From the IMG/VR virus record IMGVR_UViG_3300043399_000551, positions 1-40,077 of that record: a stretch of 40,077 nt of DNA. One strand, given 5' to 3'. The position numbers were made by a program, and so were the translations under genes. Of this stretch, positions 28,687 through 37,121 are shown piece after piece. Source of the stretch: a virus. Every line of letters begins with the position of its first letter. Position 1 is the first letter of the stretch. The notes below the pieces were generated by a model that saw only the letters and a list, made by a program, of their open reading frames with translations, was not told the DNA's origin and did no database searches.

Positions 28687-30780
28687 ATGACTATGGCACG
28701 TTACAACGAGGAAAAACTCAAGCGCATCCATGTGGAGGCGTTGCGGGAATTTGACGATATCCAAAGCGTTGAGGCTGACGAGCGCGCCCAGTGCTATGAG
28801 GACCGCCGATTCTGCATGATTTCGTCGGCCCAGTGGGAAGGGCCGGTGGGCGAGCAGTTTGAGAATAAGCCGCGCTTTGAGTTCAACCGCGTTCAGCTCG
28901 CGGTGATGCGGATTTTCAACGAGTATCGGGCAAACCGCATTGATGTGCTGTTTGAGCCCAAGGACGGCGAGCCCAACGACGAATTCGCGGATGCGCTGAC
29001 CGGCCTGCTCCGGGCGGATGAGAAAAAGTCCGTCGCAGATGAGGCATACGACAACGCATTCGACGAGGGCACATCGGGCGGGATTGGCGCCTGGCGCCTG
29101 CGCGCGGAGTATGAGGACGATGATGACGAGGAGGACGACCGCCAAACCGTCTGCATTGAGCCCATCTTTGACGCTGACCGGTCTGTGTTTTTCGACCTGG
29201 GTGCGAAGAGACACGATAAGGCAGATGCCAAAACGTGCTTTGTCGTTACTCCAATGCCACGCGCCGAATTTGAGGACGAGTGGCCCGAAGCACTAGCCGC
29301 TGACTGGCCGACGGGAATCTATACCCCAACGTTTGATTGGGTCCTGCCTGATGTGGTTTACGTCTGCGAGTACTACCGCGTCGAAGAGAAAAAGGAAACG
29401 GTGATTTGGTTCACTGACCTGACCGGCACGCAGAAGCAGAAGTATTCCGAGCAGGAATTGAAGGACGATCCGACGATTCTTGAGGAGCTGACCGCCACCG
29501 GATGGGTTGAGACCAAGCGCAAGCGGGTGGAGCGCAAGCGGTGCTTTAAGTACCTCATGACGGGCTCGCAAATCCTCGAGGAGTGCGGCGAAGTCCCGGG
29601 CGGGATGATCCCCATCGTGCCGTTTTACGCCAAGCGCTCGGTTATCGGTGGCATCGAGCGTTACTGCGGGCATGTCCGCCTGGCGAAGGATGCCCAGCGC
29701 CTGACAAACACCTTGATGAGCTGGCTGGCAGAGATTGCGGCCCGCTCGCCCGTCGAGGTGCCAATCGTCACGCCGGAGCAGATCACAGGGCATCAGCAAA
29801 TGTGGTCGGACCATGCAATCAGTCCATATCCCTACCTGCTGCTCAACCCACTAAAGGGGCCGGACGGCCAGCCGATCCCCGGCAGCGCTGCGCCCACTGC
29901 TTACAGCAAGGTGCCAAACGTCCCCCCGGCGATGGCTGCACTGATGCAGCTTACGGGTGAATCGCTGCAGTCTCTGCTTGGGTCACAGCAGGCGGGCGAA
30001 GAACTCCACGCGAACCTGTCAGGCAAGGCGGTTGAGCTGGTTCAGAACAAACTGGACATGCAGACGTTTATTTACATGTCCAATTTCGGCAAGGCCATGA
30101 AACGTAGCGGCCAGATTTGGCTGGCGATGAAGAAAGCACTGACCCGCGAAGAAAACCGCAAGGCCAAGACCGTGAGTAAGGACGGCGTCACGGGCTCAAT
30201 TACGCTCAACCAGCCGACATACGACGCCGAAACCGATCAGCAAAAGATTCTGTACGAGATGGCGAAGGCCAATTTCGAACCGGATGTAGAGATTGGCCCG
30301 TCAAGCTCCAGCAAGCGAGCGGCAACCGTCCGGGCTATCACAGGGCTGATGACGATCACTCAAGACCCTGAAACCATCCAGGTTTTGACCGCAGCCGCAA
30401 TCATGAACATGGAAGGCGAGGGCCTGGGCGATTACCGCGATTACTACCGCTCCAAACTCGTCAGCATGGGCGCTGTTAAGCCGACCAAGGAAGAGCAAGA
30501 GGAGTTGATGCAGGCCGCGCAAAACCAGCAGCCTGACCCGAACTCGCAATATCTCCTGGCTGCAGCGGCAGAAGCGGCGGCGAACGCCCAGCAGGCCAAG
30601 GCTAAGACCGTCGAGACGATCACGAACGCCGAACTCAAGCGCGCTCAAACTGCCGAGACATACGCCAAAACCATGGAGACAGTGCGGGATCAGCAGCTCG
30701 CATCGGCTGGCATCCTGCGGGATATGCTTTTCCAACCCGTCGATATGTCGCAGATTGCGCCAACGCCAGGAGGCGCGTAA
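28687..30780 (+). CDS. P22 gp1-like portal protein
   Basis: The product has 697 residues, close to P22 portal (725). It has the P22 portal patterns: EDRRFCMISSAQWEG near residue 40, RPRFEFNRVQL-type NKPRFEFNRVQLA, NEYRANRIDVLFEPKDG, FDADRSVFFDLGAKRHDKAD, and a long helical barrel-like C-terminus (AAAAEAAANAQQAKAKTVE). It forms the dodecameric ring through which DNA enters and to which gp4 attaches. ATG 28687 or 28693 could start it. Confidence 0.95.
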   Translation: MTMARYNEEKLKRIHVEALREFDDIQSVEADERAQCYEDRRFCMISSAQWEGPVGEQFENKPRFEFNRVQLAVMRIFNEYRANRIDVLFEPKDGEPNDEFADALTGLLRADEKKSVADEAYDNAFDEGTSGGIGAWRLRAEYEDDDDEEDDRQTVCIEPIFDADRSVFFDLGAKRHDKADAKTCFVVTPMPRAEFEDEWPEALAADWPTGIYTPTFDWVLPDVVYVCEYYRVEEKKETVIWFTDLTGTQKQKYSEQELKDDPTILEELTATGWVETKRKRVERKRCFKYLMTGSQILEECGEVPGGMIPIVPFYAKRSVIGGIERYCGHVRLAKDAQRLTNTLMSWLAEIAARSPVEVPIVTPEQITGHQQMWSDHAISPYPYLLLNPLKGPDGQPIPGSAAPTAYSKVPNVPPAMAALMQLTGESLQSLLGSQQAGEELHANLSGKAVELVQNKLDMQTFIYMSNFGKAMKRSGQIWLAMKKALTREENRKAKTVSKDGVTGSITLNQPTYDAETDQQKILYEMAKANFEPDVEIGPSSSSKRAATVRAITGLMTITQDPETIQVLTAAAIMNMEGEGLGDYRDYYRSKLVSMGAVKPTKEEQEELMQAAQNQQPDPNSQYLLAAAAEAAANAQQAKAKTVETITNAELKRAQTAETYAKTMETVRDQQLASAGILRDMLFQPVDMSQIAPTPGGA

Positions 30781-30789
30781 CATCGCCGC

Positions 30790-31140
30790 ATGAATATCGA
30801 AAAATGGTGCGAGCCCAAAGACCAGTGCTGCCAAATTGGGCGCCACGTTTGGAGCGTGGCAAGGCTTCACAACCTTGCCGCAAGCCTGCCAGTGATGGAC
30901 GTAAAGCTTGACCATTTGTATGTGTACTACACCTACGAAAAACTCAAGCTGCGAGACTTTGTGATGCACATGAAAGCGGTGAACGAAGCCGACCTCAGTT
31001 ATCCAATCATCATTGACGAGGATGGAGACCTGATGGACGGCCGGCACCGCCTAATGAAAGCCATGCTTGAGGGCGCGGAAACCATCAAGGTTGTGCGGTT
31101 TGAAAAGAATCCGGAACCATGCAGAGTCGAGGAAAGTTGA
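30790..31140 (+). CDS. ParB/Srx-domain protein
   Basis: The product has 116 residues. YPIIIDEDGDLMDGRHRLMK (about 77-96) is the ParB/sulfiredoxin-like core motif (I-x-x-D-G-x-L-x-D-G-x-H-R). The N-terminus (KWCEPKDQCCQIGRHVWSV) has Cys residues. This superfamily includes nucleases and NTP-using partition proteins. Its location between portal and scaffold suggests a virion or packaging role, but this is inference. Confidence 0.75.
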   Translation: MNIEKWCEPKDQCCQIGRHVWSVARLHNLAASLPVMDVKLDHLYVYYTYEKLKLRDFVMHMKAVNEADLSYPIIIDEDGDLMDGRHRLMKAMLEGAETIKVVRFEKNPEPCRVEES

Positions 31141-31165
31141 AATATTTTCAACCTTGCGCGATGAT
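31136..31165 (+). promoter_or_regulatory. Putative head-gene promoter with palindrome
   Basis: GTTGAAA-TAT-TTTCAAC (31136-31152) is a perfect 7+7 inverted repeat. TTGAAA (31137-31142), 17 bp and GATGAT (31160-31165) could form a promoter, in which case the palindrome is an operator over the -35. It lies at the end of the ParB-like gene, ahead of scaffold and coat, and differs from the GCGCCA operator. Confidence 0.45.
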
Positions 31166-31192
31166 TGATACAAACCACCACCACTGAGACGC

Positions 31193-32122
31193 ATGAACAC
31201 ACAAACCGATATCGTTGAGGACCCCGAGCTTGAAGAGGTTGCCGAGCCCGAAGAGGACGAAGTAACCACTGAAGAGACGGAGGAGACTGGCGAGGAAGAA
31301 TCCGACGAATCCGAAAGCGAGGAAGAAGCCCCCGCTGAGGATGAAGAGGAAGAAGAGCTTGTAATCACCCTTGACGGTGAGGCTCTTGGTAAAGAGGACG
31401 AACTCCCTGATGGGACTAGCCCCCGCGCTGCGGCGAAGTTTGCGGAGATGCGTACCGCAAACCGCCGCCTTGAGCGCGAGAGTCGTGAACTGCGCGCCCG
31501 CCTGGATGCGTTGGAATCGGGCCAGGTTGCTCCGAAGCAGCTCGAGCCGCTGGGGCCTGAGCCGAAGATCGACGACGACGATATCGGGTTCGACGGCGAG
31601 AAGTACGCCGAAAAGCTCAAGGCATACCTGGGTCGAAAGGCCGAACATGACGCCAAGCAGCGCCAGGCCGAAGAGGCCCAAAAGGCCCAGCAGGCCGAGT
31701 GGGCTAAGCGGGTAGAAGAGTATCGCGGCAAGGCTGCAAACCTGAAGAAGCCCGATTTCGAGGACGCGGAAGCGGAGGTGCAGAAGAGCCTGTCTGTCGT
31801 CCAACAGGGGATTCTGCTCAAGCACCCGAAAGCCGAAGTGTTGGTGTATGTGCTTGGCAAGCATCCCGGCCGAGCTAAGAAGCTGGCAGCAATTGCGGAC
31901 CCGGTGGATTTCGCGTATGCTGTCAAGGACTTGGAAAAGGAAGTGGCCGTAACGGCGCGCAAGAAGGGGGAATCTCTCCCGCCGCCTAGCGATACTCCTG
32001 TCCGAGGCAAAGTGACGGGCAAGTCTGTAGGCGCTGCCAGTTTGGAGCAACTGCGAGAACAGGCCCGTCGCACTGGTGATTACAGCCGATACCACGCTGC
32101 TAAAGCGAAACTCGGAAAGTAA
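31193..32122 (+). CDS. Scaffolding protein
   Basis: The product has 309 residues, near P22 gp8 (303). The N-terminal 60 residues are extremely acidic (EEVAEPEEDEVTTEE, EEEAPAEDEEEEELV). The middle is a helical coiled coil (about 85-190, QRQAEEAQKAQQAEW). The C-terminus is basic, with EQLREQARRTGDYSRYHAAK, consistent with the coat-binding helix-turn-helix of P22 scaffold. It directs procapsid assembly and then leaves. Confidence 0.9.
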   Translation: MNTQTDIVEDPELEEVAEPEEDEVTTEETEETGEEESDESESEEEAPAEDEEEEELVITLDGEALGKEDELPDGTSPRAAAKFAEMRTANRRLERESRELRARLDALESGQVAPKQLEPLGPEPKIDDDDIGFDGEKYAEKLKAYLGRKAEHDAKQRQAEEAQKAQQAEWAKRVEEYRGKAANLKKPDFEDAEAEVQKSLSVVQQGILLKHPKAEVLVYVLGKHPGRAKKLAAIADPVDFAYAVKDLEKEVAVTARKKGESLPPPSDTPVRGKVTGKSVGAASLEQLREQARRTGDYSRYHAAKAKLGK

Positions 32123-32133
32123 TCACCCGACTC

Positions 32134-32174
32134 GCCCCCGTAAGGGGCAGTGGCCGCCATTCAGCCTGTGAATG
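32134..32174 (+). other. Two hairpins in the coat-gene leader
   Basis: GCCCC-CGTAA-GGGGC (32134-32148) and CATTCA-GCCTG-TGAATG (32158-32174) lie between scaffold and coat. Neither has a U-tract, so they are more likely mRNA stability or translation elements for the highly expressed coat than terminators. Confidence 0.45.
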
Positions 32175-32219
32175 AGACAACGAGACCCTTAACGTTTTCT
32201 CATTCAAAGGAATTGAATC

Positions 32220-33443
32220 ATGGCAAACCTTTTGGCCAAAGACCTGGAAATGATGTTCGAGCCGCTGATTGACGGCTTCGACTCCGCTTGCGTTATCTCG
32301 CAGGCTGCTACCACGACGTATCCGTCGCCGCAGAAGATGCAGCGCGCGAACGACGTTTTCTACAAGAAGCAAGACTATCAGGCCGCTGTCGTCACGGGCC
32401 TGGACGTTTCCGCTGCCACGCGCACCGACGTTATCGAGCGCTTTGTCCCTACCGTTTTCCGCTCGCCGGACAACGTGGTTTACGAACTCAGCGCCTATGA
32501 GCTGCGCGACAAGGCGCACATGGAAGGCATGGGCCGCGCCGCTGCAACCCGACTGGCCGGTGAAGTCGATAAGAACCTGTACGCCGCTGTCGCGGCCCAG
32601 GCGTCGATTGTCGTGAAAAAGGTTGGCGCGTTGACCTGGGACGACGGCGCAACCGCCGAAGCCCTGATGGTGTCTCGCGGCATCAGCGCCAGCCAGGCCA
32701 AGCTGTTCATGAACCCGTTCGACTACAAGGACGTTTCGAAGGATCTGGGCAACAAGGCCTACATGGCTGACTGGTCGAAGTCTGCCTATGAGCGCTCGCG
32801 CGTCCCCGGCATCGCCAACTTCGAATCGTTCCGGACCGACAATGGCGCCGTTTTGGCTGCTGTTGGTACCGTGACTGGCACGACCGTGACAGCGAACACC
32901 TCGCACACCGTCACCGCGATGACTGGCGACCTGCCGACTGACAACCGGTACGGCACGCTGGGCGTCTCTGGCGCCAACATCGCCAATATCAAGAACGGTG
33001 ACGCCTTCACGATTCCAGGCGTAAACGCTGTCCACAACATCGACAAGAGCGACACCGGCCAGCCGATGACGTTCCGTGTTGTCTCTGGCGGCGGTACCGC
33101 GTCCCTGACTGTCACGCCCAAGATCGTGACGACTGGCCCGTATCAAAACGTCACGGCTCAGGCGGCCGCAGGTGCTGCGCTCACGTTCCTGAACACGGCC
33201 AGCAAGTCGGTGAATGCGTTTTGGGAACAAGGCGCAGTTACGCTGGACTACGGCAAGCTGGAATTCCCGTCGGGCACGGGCGCTCAGGTCATGACCAGCA
33301 CGACCAAAAACGGCGTGCCCATTGTCATGGTGGCTCAAATGAACGCGCAAACCGGCAAGGTTTTCGTTCGCTGCACCACGCTTTACGCGGCGACCGTGCT
33401 GCTGCCTGACCGCTGCGGGCTGATTTTGGCAAATCAGGTTTGA
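32220..33443 (+). CDS. P22 gp5-like major coat protein
   Basis: The product has 407 residues (P22 coat 430). N-terminal LAKDLEMMFEPLIDGFDS and VFRSPDNVVYELSAYELRDK follow the P22 coat pattern; FMNPFDYKDVSKDLG and RSRVPGIANFESFRTDN are characteristic. Residues about 220-330 (TVTGTTVTANTSHTVTAM, ANIANIKNGDAFTIPGVNAV) correspond to the P22 I-domain inserted in the HK97 fold. AAAGGAATTGAATC precedes the ATG; a strong terminator follows the gene. Confidence 0.95.
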   Translation: MANLLAKDLEMMFEPLIDGFDSACVISQAATTTYPSPQKMQRANDVFYKKQDYQAAVVTGLDVSAATRTDVIERFVPTVFRSPDNVVYELSAYELRDKAHMEGMGRAAATRLAGEVDKNLYAAVAAQASIVVKKVGALTWDDGATAEALMVSRGISASQAKLFMNPFDYKDVSKDLGNKAYMADWSKSAYERSRVPGIANFESFRTDNGAVLAAVGTVTGTTVTANTSHTVTAMTGDLPTDNRYGTLGVSGANIANIKNGDAFTIPGVNAVHNIDKSDTGQPMTFRVVSGGGTASLTVTPKIVTTGPYQNVTAQAAAGAALTFLNTASKSVNAFWEQGAVTLDYGKLEFPSGTGAQVMTSTTKNGVPIVMVAQMNAQTGKVFVRCTTLYAATVLLPDRCGLILANQV

Positions 33444-33452
33444 GTGCGTCTC

Positions 33453-33504
33453 CCGGCCGCGTGGTGGCGGCCGGCCTGCCCGGGGCTCATCCCCCGGGCT
33501 TTTT
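33453..33504 (+). terminator. Two stems and U-tract after the coat gene
   Basis: CCGGCCGC-GTGGTG-GCGGCCGG (33453-33474) is an 8-bp stem. GCCCGGGG (33478-33485) pairs with CCCCGGGC (33492-33499) and is followed by TTTTT (33500-33504): a canonical rho-independent terminator. It should lower expression of downstream tail genes relative to coat, with read-through supplying them. Confidence 0.9.
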
Positions 33505-33514
33505 GCGAGGTGTT

Positions 33515-33805
33515 ATGGACAACTTGGAATTCCCGCGTTTCATGTGCCGGCCCGGCGGGGCTTGGCAATTGGAAACTGGCCTGTACGAAGTCCGCACCGT
33601 TGCAGACAAGGACGAGGCGACGCAAGCGCTGGCCGATGGCTGGCTGTTCAGCCAATACGATAAACCAGCCGAAAAGGTTGCAGAGCCCGAAGAGCCCACG
33701 GCCCGCAAGAAGCTGGAAGCCGAAGCCCGTGAACTCGGCCTGACCTGGCGCAAGAATGCCACCGATGAAAGCCTTTCCAAGCTCATCGCGGAGGCCCGCA
33801 AGTGA
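33515..33805 (+). CDS. 96-residue head-region protein with HeH-like tail
   Basis: ATG 33515 follows GCGAGG. The N-terminal part is beta-like with LETGLYEVRTVADKDEATQA. The C-terminal 35 residues (ARKKLEAEARELGLTWRKNA, then ESLSKLIAEARK) form two helices resembling the HeH/LEM-like end found on small head-completion-region proteins. Role unknown. Confidence 0.7.
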   Translation: MDNLEFPRFMCRPGGAWQLETGLYEVRTVADKDEATQALADGWLFSQYDKPAEKVAEPEEPTARKKLEAEARELGLTWRKNATDESLSKLIAEARK

Positions 33806-34269
33806 CTACCAAGCGTGAGTTGATCGAAATGGCCTTCGCAGAGAACGGCCTAGCAACGAGCGCTTTTGACCTGCAGCCTGACGAGGTGCTGTGGGCGTTG
33901 TCCCGCCTTGATATGCAGATGGCGACATGGGACGGCAACGGCATCCGCGTGGGCTACAACCTGTCCAGCGATGACCCAGACGCAGATTCTGGCCTGGCCG
34001 ATTCCGTGGCCGAGACCGTGGCAATGCACCTGGCTATCCGCATCGCGCCGCGCTTCGGCAAAACCCCCTCTGTGGACACCCGCCGCGCCGCACGGGACGG
34101 ATATGACCGCCTCCTGATCGACGCAGCCCAGCCGCTTCCCACATCGATGCCCAACACGCTGCCAGTTGGGGCCGGCAACCGATCGCCCATCGGCACGCCG
34201 TTTTTCACCCAATCCAATCCCGACCCGCTGACCGTGAGTAACGGCGGAGAGTTGGAAATCACGGAGTAA
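33802..34269 (+). CDS. P22 gp4-like head-tail adaptor
   Basis: The product has 155 residues (P22 gp4 166), starting at GTG 33802. KRELIEMAFAENGLA, DEVLWALSRLDMQMATWD and NLSSDDPDADSGLAD are typical of gp4, which binds below the portal and stabilises packaged DNA; AMHLAIRIAPRFGK continues the pattern. The C-terminal tail (TPFFTQSNPDPLTVSNGGEL) also fits the family. Confidence 0.9.
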   Translation: MTTKRELIEMAFAENGLATSAFDLQPDEVLWALSRLDMQMATWDGNGIRVGYNLSSDDPDADSGLADSVAETVAMHLAIRIAPRFGKTPSVDTRRAARDGYDRLLIDAAQPLPTSMPNTLPVGAGNRSPIGTPFFTQSNPDPLTVSNGGELEITE

Positions 34270-34271
34270 TC

Positions 34272-34730
34272 ATGTCTGCAACGATCAACGAACTGACGCA
34301 GGCGGATATCTCCGCTTCCGATCAGATCCCTTATTTCTCAACGACCAACGGTGGTAGCCGGCGCACATCGCTGGCCCAGCTTCAGGCCGTGGTGCTGGAT
34401 GGGCTTGAGGATGGCACGTTTGCCACTCAATACGCAGCGCCCAGCGCGACCGGCTTCAACGTCGCCATTGCCCCGCCCACGGATGGGCAATCCGTCTGGC
34501 TGGTGCTGACGCCCGCCGCTGGCTACGCAGCCGGAACGATCACGCTCCCAGCCGTCGCCACTTGCGCGCACGGGCAGGAGCTGCTGGTCAACACAACCCA
34601 AGCCGTCACGACGCCGACCATCACCGGAAATGGGGCCATAGTCACGGGCGCCCCGACCACGCTGGCGGCAAATGCATTCTTCCGCCTCAAGTTTGAAGGC
34701 GTCCTGAAAATCTGGTATCGAGTGGGGTAA
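34272..34730 (+). CDS. Virion-associated beta-domain protein
   Basis: The product has 152 residues. An N-terminal motif (NELTQADISASDQIPYFSTT) common to phage tail-associated proteins is followed by a beta domain in the second half (TITLPAVATCAHGQELLVNT, LAANAFFRLKFEG). Such domains occur in head or tail fibre accessory proteins. It is followed by three more structural-looking genes before gp10, an insertion relative to P22. Confidence 0.65.
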   Translation: MSATINELTQADISASDQIPYFSTTNGGSRRTSLAQLQAVVLDGLEDGTFATQYAAPSATGFNVAIAPPTDGQSVWLVLTPAAGYAAGTITLPAVATCAHGQELLVNTTQAVTTPTITGNGAIVTGAPTTLAANAFFRLKFEGVLKIWYRVG

Positions 34731-34732
34731 TC

Positions 34733-35344
34733 ATGGCTCAAATCACCGTCTCCGCCGGCAGCACAACGACCGTCCCCATTGCTGCGGGTCAAAAGGTTAT
34801 CCTCACTGGTCAAGGCATTTACCGCGTGTCTGGCTTGGGCGGATCGCAACGCCCTACCGTGGATGAGTCAATCGACACCACATCTACTGTTGGCCCGTTT
34901 GGCGATACATGCTCCGTGCAGGTTTGGGGCGCAGGGGCCGGCGCTGTCTACGAAGTTGTTTCGACAACCGACGCACTAGACCAGACTGGGCGGCCATCAT
35001 CGGTGTCAGGGGCTTGCAACCTGGTCCTAGAAGGGGCATTGGTAGGGCAGTCCAGCTCGTGGGTCCAGTTCGCGCCCGATCAGCGGATCGCATACGCGCT
35101 TGATTCCGGCTCCACGGCCTCAACCGCTGCGGTCGACTTCGGCTTTGATGGCGTCACCACGGCCGGGCAGGCGTACACGATCAGCTACGCAAGCAGCACG
35201 CAGTTTGAGGTCGGCATTTTGGCCGTGTCGGCCTACTTCGTCGCCCTAGCCCTCGCAGCCAAACGCGCTGGCACCTTCCGTGGTTACTATTTCAAGGTTA
35301 CCGTCCAAACCGGCGGCCCTCTTTCTGTCTACATCAACGTCTAA
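34733..35344 (+). CDS. Beta-rich structural protein, unknown
   Basis: The product has 203 residues, rich in Ser, Thr, Gly and Val, with few charged residues; predicted beta throughout (ITVSAGSTTTVPIAAGQKVI, VDFGFDGVTTAGQAYTISYA). It is 2 nt from the preceding gene. Probably a virion decoration or tail-associated protein; no family recognised. Confidence 0.6.
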   Translation: MAQITVSAGSTTTVPIAAGQKVILTGQGIYRVSGLGGSQRPTVDESIDTTSTVGPFGDTCSVQVWGAGAGAVYEVVSTTDALDQTGRPSSVSGACNLVLEGALVGQSSSWVQFAPDQRIAYALDSGSTASTAAVDFGFDGVTTAGQAYTISYASSTQFEVGILAVSAYFVALALAAKRAGTFRGYYFKVTVQTGGPLSVYINV

Positions 35345-35354
35345 GGAGACCGTC

Positions 35355-35732
35355 ATGACTTTTACCGCCTCCGCTGGATCGATCAACGCCACCCAAACCC
35401 AGGCTGTCACACAATCCAGCACAGCCATTGTTACGCCACTGCTCATCAATGGCGGCTCAATCTCCCCTAGCGGCACGTTCTACACCGCATCGGCCGACGA
35501 AATCCTGTTAACCTGCACTCCGACCGGCACTTTGTCCGGGGACAGTACGGCCGAACTGCAGGTCACGGTCGCATCAGGCGTTGTCCAGGTACTCAAGAGC
35601 TGGACTAATGCGCAGATCGTGGCGGGATTCGCCGAAATCGTGCGCGTCGGCCTGGGGACTCAGTTCAGGCTGCAGTTTAAGGCGGGCACGACGACCGGCG
35701 CTAACGGCGTCACTTTCCGTTTCAGGAACTAA
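35355..35732 (+). CDS. 125-residue beta-rich structural protein
   Basis: ATG 35355 follows AAGGAGACCG. Ser/Thr/Ala/Gly-rich, with FYTASADEILLTCTPTGTLS and FAEIVRVGLGTQFRLQFKAG. The pattern fits a small jelly-roll or immunoglobulin-like virion protein. Function is unknown. Confidence 0.6.
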   Translation: MTFTASAGSINATQTQAVTQSSTAIVTPLLINGGSISPSGTFYTASADEILLTCTPTGTLSGDSTAELQVTVASGVVQVLKSWTNAQIVAGFAEIVRVGLGTQFRLQFKAGTTTGANGVTFRFRN

Positions 35733-35734
35733 TC

Positions 35735-37099
35735 ATGGCATTGCGCGGTTTCACCGTCGGCCTCAACGGGGCGACCCTGCGGGATGGTGTTCGCTTTCGG
35801 AACATCGGCTGTAACTACAGGTGGGGTATAGCTCGCAGCTATGGGCAGACAAACCCGACCGGTTTTATTGCCACGCCAGCGGCTGAGCGGGATGCCGGGT
35901 TGGACTACCTGGCGGCTATCGGCGTCAAGGCAATCCGGACGGCCGCCTACCCGATCTATCCAAACCAGTGGACGGCGGCCGTACTGAACGGAAAAACGTG
36001 GAGCACTGTCACCAACGCCGACATTGACGCGTACCTGTCCACCTACGTTGACCCGTTTGTTGCAGCGGCTCGGAGCCGGGGGCAGATCGTGCTACTGGTG
36101 GCCGTTCCGCGTTTGCTGACGCCATCGGACCTGACGGGGGAGACTGGCCGAGCCCTGTTTACCCCTGGCAGCAACGCTCGCGGCTTGGTGCAGAGGGTCA
36201 CTGAACGAATGGTCACACGATACTTGGCCGAGGAGGCTGTGGGTGGATACGTCGGGTTCAACGAGATTAACAATTACGCCAACCAGACAAACATGAGCTG
36301 GGCGGCTGTCAATACCGCCTATGGTACGCAGTCCAGCTATCCGACCGCGACGACAACCTACAGCCAGCAAGAAATGCGCGACATGCTAGCGTGGTGGGAT
36401 GGCATCGTGCGCGCCATTGACAACCAGCGCATCACGCTCACCGGTCACGGGACATGCCGTTATGCCAAGCCTGGTGGGGCTGGTGAAATTCCGTTCCCAC
36501 TTGCAGAGTACTACCGCGAGCTTGTGTTGGACAACCCGACCAGTGCGGCACAAATGCACTGGTACGGAAACGTGCCGTACTGCTCCCCTAATGATCGCGG
36601 GCTGGATTCGTTCCTGGCCGGCTGTCGGCATTGGCCGGCTATCTACGGAAAGCCGTTTGTTTTGGGAGAGTGGGGCGACCAGCCGGTGCATATCGGCAGC
36701 ATCACAGCGACCAATGGCATGGCCACGATCACTGTCAGCGGTGCCGACGCCCTGTGCTGCGAGCCCGGTGACCAGGTGCAGATTATTGACGCTGGGGCGT
36801 GGTCTGGGCTATACACCCTTTCGACGCTCTCTGCAAGCAGGCAGATCGCGACGGCGCCTATCGACAACGCGCCCGGCACACCGTTCTCTGGCACTGCATC
36901 TGCGCTGTACCAAGCGTCGAAATTTCAGCGCAACCTTGATTCCATAATCAACTCGGGCGTTGACATCAGCCTGCTCTGGAACTACGACACCGACCCGGCC
37001 TACCCACGGGGGATGTCCTGCGACGCTGCCGGCCCCAACGCCTGGCAGGGCCCATTGATCGCTGCCGCCAATGCCCGGCTGGCTGCAATGGGCTACTGA
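35735..37099 (+). CDS. GH5-like glycoside hydrolase with inserted beta domain
   Basis: The product has 454 residues. The layout fits a clan-A (GH5-type) TIM barrel: GCNYRWGIARS near the start, AAIGVKAIRTAAYPI on an early strand, YVGFNEINNY with acid/base Glu177, MHWYG (His275, Tyr277), PFVLGEWGD with nucleophile Glu312, and LLWNYDTD (Trp415) on the last strand. Between Glu312 and strand 8, residues about 320-393 form an inserted beta domain of the 'TATNG...ATITVSG...PGDQVQI' type common in phage proteins. It lies between gp4 and gp10, so it is probably virion-borne and degrades a surface polysaccharide. Substrate unknown. Confidence 0.75.
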   Translation: MALRGFTVGLNGATLRDGVRFRNIGCNYRWGIARSYGQTNPTGFIATPAAERDAGLDYLAAIGVKAIRTAAYPIYPNQWTAAVLNGKTWSTVTNADIDAYLSTYVDPFVAAARSRGQIVLLVAVPRLLTPSDLTGETGRALFTPGSNARGLVQRVTERMVTRYLAEEAVGGYVGFNEINNYANQTNMSWAAVNTAYGTQSSYPTATTTYSQQEMRDMLAWWDGIVRAIDNQRITLTGHGTCRYAKPGGAGEIPFPLAEYYRELVLDNPTSAAQMHWYGNVPYCSPNDRGLDSFLAGCRHWPAIYGKPFVLGEWGDQPVHIGSITATNGMATITVSGADALCCEPGDQVQIIDAGAWSGLYTLSTLSASRQIATAPIDNAPGTPFSGTASALYQASKFQRNLDSIINSGVDISLLWNYDTDPAYPRGMSCDAAGPNAWQGPLIAAANARLAAMGY

Positions 37100-37121
37100 T
37101 TTCCATCCCCTCCGCAAGCTC

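Noticed and set aside
31051-32095. Two long minus-strand frames under the scaffold gene
   Set aside because: Their Ser- or Leu-rich composition is the mirror of the acidic scaffold codons; no start signal or domain.
32100-33350. Long open frame (416 codons) on the minus strand under the coat gene
   Set aside because: It is an antisense shadow of GC-rich coding sequence; the plus strand encodes a clear P22-type coat protein and the antisense product has no domain or ribosome site.
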